DNA from: Treponema sp.
GTDB lineage: Bacteria > Spirochaetota > Spirochaetia > Treponematales > Breznakiellaceae
Assembly (NCBI GenBank): GCA_031258305.1
Contig: JAIRNA010000152.1
Span: 1-33,762, forward strand
DNA: 33,762 nt
Direction of reading: 5' to 3'
The notes under the pieces are model-generated. The model was not told the origin of the DNA. It searched no databases and saw only the letters and a program-made list of their open reading frames with translations. The position numbers and the translations under genes are program-made. Positions within the stretch are counted from its first letter, which is position 1, and every line of letters starts with the position of its first letter. Shown one piece after another: positions 9,679-16,566 of this stretch.

Positions 9679-9710
9679 AGGCTGTCCATGAAATAATTTC
9701 TGGACAGCCT
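9679..9710 (+). terminator. Long intra-operon stem-loop
   Basis: AGGCTGTCCA-TGAAATAATTTC-TGGACAGCCT, 10-bp perfect outer stem with complementary inner sequence. Confidence 0.6.
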
Positions 9711-9729
9711 CTTTGTAAAGGAAATAAGT

Positions 9730-11760
9730 ATGAAAGATAGAGAGAATCCGCGTGTAATGGGGCGAATGGTCCTTATGGCGCTTGTTGTTTTAGTCCCCAT
9801 CCTCCTTCGGGGGTTTTCCGGCTGTCAAAGCATGGGCGCGGGATCGGGCGGAAGCCGTGAAATCACGATAAACCTGGATCTTCAAAAAACCGGACCCGAA
9901 ATTGCCGCTACTTTTTACGGTATCTTTTACGAGGACATAAACTATGCGGCGGACGGCGGACTGTACCCGGAACTAGTCAGAAACCGCTCCTTTGAAGCCA
10001 AATCGCCGGATCCCAGTCCTGTGATCAAAACTCTTTTTGGCTGGGAAGCAAATTACCGGAAGCTGGGCGGCGAAGGCAAGGTTGCCGCCGGTACGGGCAC
10101 GCCCCTCTTTGATACTAACCCCACGTATGTTACGGTAACCGTAACGAGCGCACCCTATGCCATCGCCAATATGGGCTATTCCCTTAAACCCGATATGCCA
10201 TTTATGGAAGGGGCGGTGTATAATTTTTATCTTTACCTCCGTAATCAAAACTATTCCGGAAACATCGTCTGCTCTCTGGAAAACAGGGACGGGGAGATGG
10301 TTTCCAATACCGTAACCCTTACCCCGGAGGCCGTCGGCTGGCGAAAATACGGCACCTATACCTTTACCTCGGACTATACCGGCAAGGGTGCCCTGGTGCT
10401 ACGCTGTGAGGGAACGGGCCAATTCGACCTGGATTTCGTTTCCCTCATGCCTGTAGATACCTGGGGGTACGGTGAAAGCGCCTGGCCTTACGGCGGCCTG
10501 AGGCGGGATTTGGTCGAAGTCCTGGCGGATTTGAAACCGGGTTTTTTACGTTTCCCCGGCGGCTGTATCGTTGAAGGGGCGTACCGGCATGAAACGGCCT
10601 ATAACTGGAAGGACACTATCGGGGAACCGGAAAAACGCCGTGAAAACAGCAATCTCTGGGGTTACATGATGTCCTACGGTCTTGGATTCCACGAATACTT
10701 CCAGTTGGCCGAGGAACTGGGCGCGGAACCTGTTCCGGTACTCAACGCCGGAATCTTGTGCCAGGCTCGCAACAGGGGCGGGAACACCGAACCCGATTAC
10801 CGTCCCGGTGTTCCCGAATTCGATCAACTCATTCAGGATTATCTTGATTTGATAGAATACGCCAACGGAAACCCGGCAACGGTGTGGGGCGCAAAACGGG
10901 CGGACAATGGACACAGTGCGCCTTTTAATCTGAAAATGATCGGCATCGGTAACGAAAACTGGGGCCCAAACTACTGGCGGAATTTTAAGGCTATACGGGA
11001 AGCGGTGCTGGCCGCCTACCCTGATATCAAGGTGATTACCACTACCGGCCCTCTAGCTTCAGGCCCTATAAACAACGAGGCGTGGCTCCATATAAACGCT
11101 TCTTACAGGGACGCAATTGTGGACGAACATTACTACATGGAGCCCGCATGGTTTTTGACAAACACGACACGTTACGATTCTTACCCAAGGAGCGGAGTCG
11201 AAATCTTTGTCGGCGAATACGCCGCCCACGAAACCAACCGCGCCAATACCTGGAACGCGGCCCTTTCCGAAGCTGCGTACATTACCGGACTTGAGCGCAA
11301 CGCCGACTTGGTAAAAATGTCCTCTTACGCTCCTTTGTTCGCACGACAGGGAATGCCCCAGTGGGCGCCGGACCTAATCTGGTTTGACGGCGCCGGAATA
11401 ACCAGTCTAACACCGAGTTACCACATCCAGAAACTCTTTTCAAACAATACCGGAAAGGAAGTCTTGAGTCCGGAAAAAGCGCCTGCCAAAAAAGATATGT
11501 TTCACGCCTCAAGTGTGGACCGGGAAAAGGGTCTTGTATACACCAAACTTGTCAACCCGTACGAAAAAGAACTGACCGTCACCCTGAATTACGCCAACTG
11601 TTCCGTTCAGGGTGAGGCGGAACTAACAACCCTGTCGGGAGACCCATCCGCCCGGGAAGTCCACATTGAAGAAGGCATTGTCTCTGTAGGGGATAATATG
11701 ATAACATTGAATCTTGCACCCTGTTCCACAGTGGTGTTGAGAATCAAAATTACTCTATAG
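9730..11760 (+). CDS. GH51 alpha-L-arabinofuranosidase-like lipoprotein
   Basis: Lipobox LRGFSGC; FYGIFYEDINYAADGGLYPELVRNRSFE, RFPGGCIVEG, IGIGNENWG, VGEYAAHE typical of GH51. Confidence 0.88.
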   Translation: MKDRENPRVMGRMVLMALVVLVPILLRGFSGCQSMGAGSGGSREITINLDLQKTGPEIAATFYGIFYEDINYAADGGLYPELVRNRSFEAKSPDPSPVIKTLFGWEANYRKLGGEGKVAAGTGTPLFDTNPTYVTVTVTSAPYAIANMGYSLKPDMPFMEGAVYNFYLYLRNQNYSGNIVCSLENRDGEMVSNTVTLTPEAVGWRKYGTYTFTSDYTGKGALVLRCEGTGQFDLDFVSLMPVDTWGYGESAWPYGGLRRDLVEVLADLKPGFLRFPGGCIVEGAYRHETAYNWKDTIGEPEKRRENSNLWGYMMSYGLGFHEYFQLAEELGAEPVPVLNAGILCQARNRGGNTEPDYRPGVPEFDQLIQDYLDLIEYANGNPATVWGAKRADNGHSAPFNLKMIGIGNENWGPNYWRNFKAIREAVLAAYPDIKVITTTGPLASGPINNEAWLHINASYRDAIVDEHYYMEPAWFLTNTTRYDSYPRSGVEIFVGEYAAHETNRANTWNAALSEAAYITGLERNADLVKMSSYAPLFARQGMPQWAPDLIWFDGAGITSLTPSYHIQKLFSNNTGKEVLSPEKAPAKKDMFHASSVDREKGLVYTKLVNPYEKELTVTLNYANCSVQGEAELTTLSGDPSAREVHIEEGIVSVGDNMITLNLAPCSTVVLRIKITL

Positions 11761-11785
11761 TAATTGGAAATTGTAAGGAAAAACT

Positions 11786-13282
11786 ATGACGAATAAAACA
11801 AAACTGCTTTTGGATAAGGATTCCGTTATCGGTCCGGTAGGGAAACGGCTTTATTCCACCTTTGTTGAACATCTGGGCCGTTGTGTCTATGAAGGCATCT
11901 ACGAACCCGGGCATCCCTGTGCAGACAAGGATGGTTTCCGCGAGGACGTGCGGGAACTTGTCCGGGAACTGCACTTTGGCGCGATCCGCTACCCCGGCGG
12001 CAACTTTGTGTCAGGGTACAACTGGCGAGACGGCATTGGCCCGCTCAATGAGCGGCCGGTGCGACTGGACTATGCGTGGTCTTCGATTGAACCGAACCAA
12101 ATCGGCATCAATGAATTCTGCGATTACGCAAAGTCGGTAGGAAGCGAGGTCATGTACGCGGTGAATATAGGCACAGGTACGCCTCAAGAAGCGGGTTATG
12201 TGGTGGAATACGCCAACTTTCCCCAAGGGACCTTTTTTTCCGATCTGCGCGTAAAAAACGGCCATAAAGAACCCCACAACATAAAACTATGGTGTATCGG
12301 CAATGAAATGGACGGGCCCTGGCAGATATGCCACCTGGATGCCCGCGATTACGGCAAGAAAGCCCTTGAAACGGCAAAAATCATGAAGTGGGCCGACCCA
12401 TCCATTGAACTCGCGGTATGCGGCAGCGCATCGTCGTTGCAGCCGACTTTTCCCGAATGGGACCGCATTGTGCTGGAGTACACCTACGATCAAGTGGACT
12501 ATCTTTCCCTGCACCGGTATTACGAAAACTTCGGAAACGAACTCGATTTTCTCGCGTCCTATCACGAGATGGACAAATTTATCAGATCCGTCGTGGCAAC
12601 CGCGGATTATGTAAAAGCGGTTAAACGCTCAAAAAAGACCGTGATGCTCTCGTTTGATGAATGGAACATCTGGTATCAGACGAAGACCCAGTTAAAACCA
12701 TGGAAGTTCGCTCCTCATATTCTCGAAGACAACTATTCCCTCCTTGACGCGCTCGCCTTCGGTGGTCTCCTGTGCACACTGATCAATAACGCCGACCGGG
12801 TGCGCATAGGTTGCCTTGCCCAGATGGTAAACGTTATTGCGCCTATCTTTACCGAAAAGGGAGGCAAGGCGATCAGGCAGACGATCTTTTATCCTTTTGC
12901 GATGGCCGCGAAAAATTGTACCGGCGACGCACTTCGGGTAAGAGGAAAAACGCTGGTACTGGAAAGCAATGCCTATGGCCCGGTGTCGGCGCTCCCCTGC
13001 GCGGCCACATGGGACGCGGAACGGGGTGAAATCAGTGTTATCTGCGTGAATATTTCTGCCGAAAATCAGACTGTGGAATTTGATATGCGTTCCTTCGGGA
13101 GGGTAAAACCGCTTGAACATACCGTGATCCATGGCGGTGATCTTTCTGCGGTAAACACCCTCACGGATCCCGACCGGGTAAAGCCCGAAAGCCGTATCTG
13201 TCATGGAGCTGTTACGGACACGCCGGAAGTGGAACTGGAACCCATGTCGTTTCATCTGTTCAAATTTGCCGTGGCAGTCTGA
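11786..13282 (+). CDS. abfA: GH51 intracellular alpha-L-arabinofuranosidase
   Basis: STFVEHLGRCVYEGIYEP, RYPGGNFVSGYNWRDGIGP, WCIGNEMDGPWQ, LSFDEWNIWY; no signal peptide. Confidence 0.93.
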   Translation: MTNKTKLLLDKDSVIGPVGKRLYSTFVEHLGRCVYEGIYEPGHPCADKDGFREDVRELVRELHFGAIRYPGGNFVSGYNWRDGIGPLNERPVRLDYAWSSIEPNQIGINEFCDYAKSVGSEVMYAVNIGTGTPQEAGYVVEYANFPQGTFFSDLRVKNGHKEPHNIKLWCIGNEMDGPWQICHLDARDYGKKALETAKIMKWADPSIELAVCGSASSLQPTFPEWDRIVLEYTYDQVDYLSLHRYYENFGNELDFLASYHEMDKFIRSVVATADYVKAVKRSKKTVMLSFDEWNIWYQTKTQLKPWKFAPHILEDNYSLLDALAFGGLLCTLINNADRVRIGCLAQMVNVIAPIFTEKGGKAIRQTIFYPFAMAAKNCTGDALRVRGKTLVLESNAYGPVSALPCAATWDAERGEISVICVNISAENQTVEFDMRSFGRVKPLEHTVIHGGDLSAVNTLTDPDRVKPESRICHGAVTDTPEVELEPMSFHLFKFAVAV

Positions 13283-13447
13283 GTTGGTCATTCCCGAAAA
13301 CAACTTCGTTAGGAACTGTTGTCCGTGTCCTCTATAAAAGTGGGAGGGCCGCGACGGGAGTCGATATTTCACATTTATATCAGGGAGAACCTCCCGCCCG
13401 AAAGAAACGGCCAGGATAAATTAAATAAAGAATTCCCCGCCCTCCAA

Positions 13448-13457
13448 GGGGGGGGGG
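13448..13457. repeat. Intergenic poly-G tract (10 G) within a GC-rich inverted repeat
   Basis: CCCCGCCCTCCAAGGGGGGGGGGTTAACCCTATAGGG between convergent genes. Confidence 0.85.
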
Positions 13458-13472
13458 TTAACCCTATAGGGA

Positions 13473-14741
13473 TTAAAAGACTCCCATTTCAAAAGTGATA
13501 GGGATCGCGATGCCTATCTGAGTACCCTCGTAGGTGGGTATCTGTACCACTACACCAGTCTGTATAGAAGCATTGGTGAGAAAGTTGGTAACCTGAACGC
13601 CGGCGGCTATGTCGACGCGGGGTTTTTTGTCTTCATAGTAAATCCCATTGACATACTTACCAATATTGTACGCCGACACATTCAAAAGACTGGTCAGGTA
13701 GACATTATGCACATATTTAAGCTGACCGCCAATTTTATAATTGGAGATAGCTTTGCCATAGGTACGATCGGTTCCAAGCTGTATATCCCCCAGAATACGG
13801 AATGAAAAGGGATTGAATAGACTAACTTCGACTCCCATAGGAATTGACACGGCGCCCTTGTCTGAGGTAAAGCGAGATCCCCACATAGTATCGCACTGGC
13901 TCAAATAATAGTGAAATCCCATCCTGAAGTCAAAACCAGGCAGGGCGGTAATATTAGCCGCCGCCTGAATCTGGCTGGTAGCGCCGTCCCGTTTATTGTA
14001 ATTCCCCGTAATTTTACCGTCAGGATCAAACCCAATCATCTGGAGCCGGAAGAATCCGATCCCTTTCAGATCATACCGGGCGCCCACCTGGATGGTCTGG
14101 AGATAATCAAGAGGATCCATCGTGGAATCAATGCCTTTAAAGTTTATATCAACGGTAAAGGTACCAAAGTAACCCTCAAATAGAGCGCCTACAGGTATGG
14201 ATGTCCCCGCCGAATACTCCGGTGTACCCGGTATAAAGGTACTCTCCTTAATGGTTGACTGCATCATGTTGTCGTAACCGGCAAAAAATTCATCCTCCGC
14301 AAGTCCGTTGGAATCGGTGTACCGGACCCGGTCAAAAAAATCAAGCGGCCAGCCGGTATCCCTGTCGTAGTTGTATTTCCCTACTCTCACAAAGAGCTGG
14401 TTCACCGGCCGTATCCAGAGGCTGTAGGAATAAAAGTCTCCGTTCTCTATCCATGACGAAAAAATGTTGGCGCCATCATCGTTAGTCATCTTCATCATGG
14501 TAGCCATTTCCGCGTCGAACCCAGCTGTCCGTTCCCCGTTGCTGGCGTTTACGCCGAACTTGGTCCACCAGATATGGGCGTTTATGGACCCGTCAGAGTC
14601 TACGTCCGTAGCTCCGGGGTTTATAGGCCGCTCAAAGGGGGTGAGCTGGGCCCGGCCCCACCACCAGAAACGGACCTGGGCGGACAAAGAACCCGCGACC
14701 AGCACGAAAAACACAGTCAAGAGAATTGTTTTCATTTTCAT
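13473..14741 (-). CDS. Putative outer-membrane beta-barrel protein/porin
   Basis: Signal peptide MKMKTILLTVFFVLVAGSLSAQ, alternating amphipathic strands, C-terminal Phe; SD GGAGG on minus strand. Confidence 0.7.
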   Translation of the reverse strand: MKMKTILLTVFFVLVAGSLSAQVRFWWWGRAQLTPFERPINPGATDVDSDGSINAHIWWTKFGVNASNGERTAGFDAEMATMMKMTNDDGANIFSSWIENGDFYSYSLWIRPVNQLFVRVGKYNYDRDTGWPLDFFDRVRYTDSNGLAEDEFFAGYDNMMQSTIKESTFIPGTPEYSAGTSIPVGALFEGYFGTFTVDINFKGIDSTMDPLDYLQTIQVGARYDLKGIGFFRLQMIGFDPDGKITGNYNKRDGATSQIQAAANITALPGFDFRMGFHYYLSQCDTMWGSRFTSDKGAVSIPMGVEVSLFNPFSFRILGDIQLGTDRTYGKAISNYKIGGQLKYVHNVYLTSLLNVSAYNIGKYVNGIYYEDKKPRVDIAAGVQVTNFLTNASIQTGVVVQIPTYEGTQIGIAIPITFEMGVF

Positions 14742-14769
14742 TGCATTTCCTCCAAAGATAATATAAATA

Positions 14770-14787
14770 TGTGTACGTACACGCACT
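14770..14787. promoter_or_regulatory. LacI-type operator O2 (beta-barrel promoter)
   Basis: TGTGTACGTACACGCA at 14770-14785. Confidence 0.8.
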
Positions 14788-14792
14788 TTATG

Positions 14793-14821
14793 ATATTACA
14801 ACAATATGTTTAAGCTGTCAA
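14793..14821 (-). promoter_or_regulatory. Putative sigma70 promoter of the beta-barrel gene
   Basis: Minus strand TTGACA (14821-14816), 17 bp, TAATAT (14798-14793). Confidence 0.75.
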
Positions 14822-14850
14822 GGATTTTTATTAAAATTTAAAAAAAATCA

Positions 14851-14880
14851 TTGACAATGTTGACAACAAGGATTTATACT
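14851..14880 (+). promoter_or_regulatory. Putative sigma70 promoter of the GH43 operon
   Basis: TTGACA (14851-14856), 18 bp, TATACT (14875-14880). Confidence 0.7.
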
Positions 14881-14898
14881 AAAAAGTCGATGAAATAT

Positions 14899-14916
14899 TA
14901 CGTGTGCGTACACGCA
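14899..14916. promoter_or_regulatory. LacI-type operator O3 (GH43 operon)
   Basis: TACGTGTGC|GTACACGCA. Confidence 0.8.
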
Positions 14917-14946
14917 TAAGGACGGTCCCTTTTTGGAGGTAACTGA

Positions 14947-16476
14947 ATGGAAAGTAAAATTAGTTTTTGTATACCCCTGGCGATCCTTACCGCTGGGATT
15001 AGTATTTCGTGCGGTACTATGGAAGAATTTGTCATACCCGGCGCGGGCTTTTCCTTTGATGATGCCCCACCGCCCCGATTCGGTCCGGTGTCGGTACATG
15101 ATCCTTCGGTGTTTCCGGCGGACGACGTGTTCTACGTCATCGGTTCCCACCTTGCCATGGCAAAAACCGGGGACTTTATCCAGTGGAACCAGGTAAGTTC
15201 GGACTGGAACGGCAGGCCCAATATACTTTATCCTGCGGATAACCCGGACCCGTCTGTCCAGACCATGAAGGAGCAGATTGCCGATGTCATGCGGGGGCAA
15301 CGGAACCCTTTGGGATTTTTTGCCAGCGACATACACCTCATGCCCGATGGGAAATTCTACCATTACTACAGCATAACCGCTTCGTGGTATTGTAGCGCCA
15401 TAGGACTGGCTGTCGGTGATTCCGCCGAAGGTCCCTATGTTACCCAGGGGCTTATCGTCCGTTCCGGCGAAGCGGCGGACGACAGCAAAACCCCCGACGG
15501 CACAAGCGCCTGGATACAAATCAGGTTTCCCAACTGCATCGACCCCCAGGCGTTTTTTGACAACGACGGGAAATTCTGGCTTGTGTACGGTTCCTGGAGT
15601 GGCGGTATTTTTCTGCTTGAACTTGATCCCTCTACGGGAATGTTGAAAGAGGGAGCCGCCATCAATGCCGAAAGCAACGGTTATGGCAGAAGATTGATCC
15701 GCAACGCCCATGGAGCGGTAGAGGGGCCGTACATAATTTACAGTCCCCAATCAGGATATTACTACCTGTTCGTCTCCTTCGGCGGACTGGCCGCCGCGGG
15801 AGGGTACAACATGCGGGTATTTCGTTCCACCAGCCCCGACGGGCCCTACGAGGACACGGTGAACCATGATATAGGAAAGGAATTCCGGCACACAAGCCTT
15901 AAGGATTACGGCGTCAAAATCATGGGCGGCTATCAGTTTAGCCGACTTGGAGGCCCGCCGGGTCTGGGGAATGTCGGGTACTTGTCCCCCGGGCACAACA
16001 GCGTCTGGTACGATGCCGATACGGGCAGGTACTTTTTGATATACCATCAGCGGTTTTCCGGCAGGGGCGAATATCACGAAGTCCGGGTGAGGGAGCTGTT
16101 TGTAACCGAAGACAACTGGTTTGCGGCATCCCCCTTTCGGTACGACGGCGGCAGGGTCCGGAGTTTTATCCCTGATCAGCTAACTGGTGACTGGAGATTA
16201 ATCAACCACGGCAGGGACAATAACACAACGCCCCACGAATCCCGGATATATCAATTCCGTGGAGACGGAAAAATAACCGAAGATTCCGGCAAGGATGTGG
16301 GAATCTGGGAACTTGGCGATGACGGCAAGACCGCCAATATTACAGTGGATGGTATTTTGTACAAGGGCGTATTTCTGCGCTGTTGGGACGATGAGGATAA
16401 TAGCTGGGTACAGGCCTTTACCGCGTTGTCAGGAGAAGGGGTTGCCCTTTGGGGCGCCGGAGCGGCACCGAAGTAA
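14947..16476 (+). CDS. GH43 arabinanase-like lipoprotein (Abn2-type layout: beta-propeller plus C-terminal beta domain)
   Basis: Lipobox AGISISC; VHDPSVF, FFASDIHLMPDGKFYHYYS, NCIDPQAFFDNDGKFWLVYGSWSGGIF, C-terminal GDWRLINHGRDNNTT... Confidence 0.88.
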   Translation: MESKISFCIPLAILTAGISISCGTMEEFVIPGAGFSFDDAPPPRFGPVSVHDPSVFPADDVFYVIGSHLAMAKTGDFIQWNQVSSDWNGRPNILYPADNPDPSVQTMKEQIADVMRGQRNPLGFFASDIHLMPDGKFYHYYSITASWYCSAIGLAVGDSAEGPYVTQGLIVRSGEAADDSKTPDGTSAWIQIRFPNCIDPQAFFDNDGKFWLVYGSWSGGIFLLELDPSTGMLKEGAAINAESNGYGRRLIRNAHGAVEGPYIIYSPQSGYYYLFVSFGGLAAAGGYNMRVFRSTSPDGPYEDTVNHDIGKEFRHTSLKDYGVKIMGGYQFSRLGGPPGLGNVGYLSPGHNSVWYDADTGRYFLIYHQRFSGRGEYHEVRVRELFVTEDNWFAASPFRYDGGRVRSFIPDQLTGDWRLINHGRDNNTTPHESRIYQFRGDGKITEDSGKDVGIWELGDDGKTANITVDGILYKGVFLRCWDDEDNSWVQAFTALSGEGVALWGAGAAPK

Positions 16477-16504
16477 CAGACGGCTTTAAAAACTAGTTCT
16501 TTAG

Positions 16505-16533
16505 CGGAAGCCATTCGAAAACGTGAGCTTCCG
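16505..16533 (+). other. Intra-operon stem-loop between the two GH43 genes
   Basis: CGGAAGC (16505-16511) / GCTTCCG (16527-16533). Confidence 0.4.
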
Positions 16534-16566
16534 AACAACCCAAGTCAATATTTGGAGGAAACAATT

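Noticed and set aside
12692-13372. 226-aa minus-strand ORF
   Set aside because: Antisense to the 3' half of abfA; no domain signal.
14848-15750. 300-aa minus-strand ORF opposite the first GH43 gene
   Set aside because: Lies mainly antisense to a clear GH43 CDS, low-complexity shadow composition, no recognisable domain; typical GC-driven antisense ORF.
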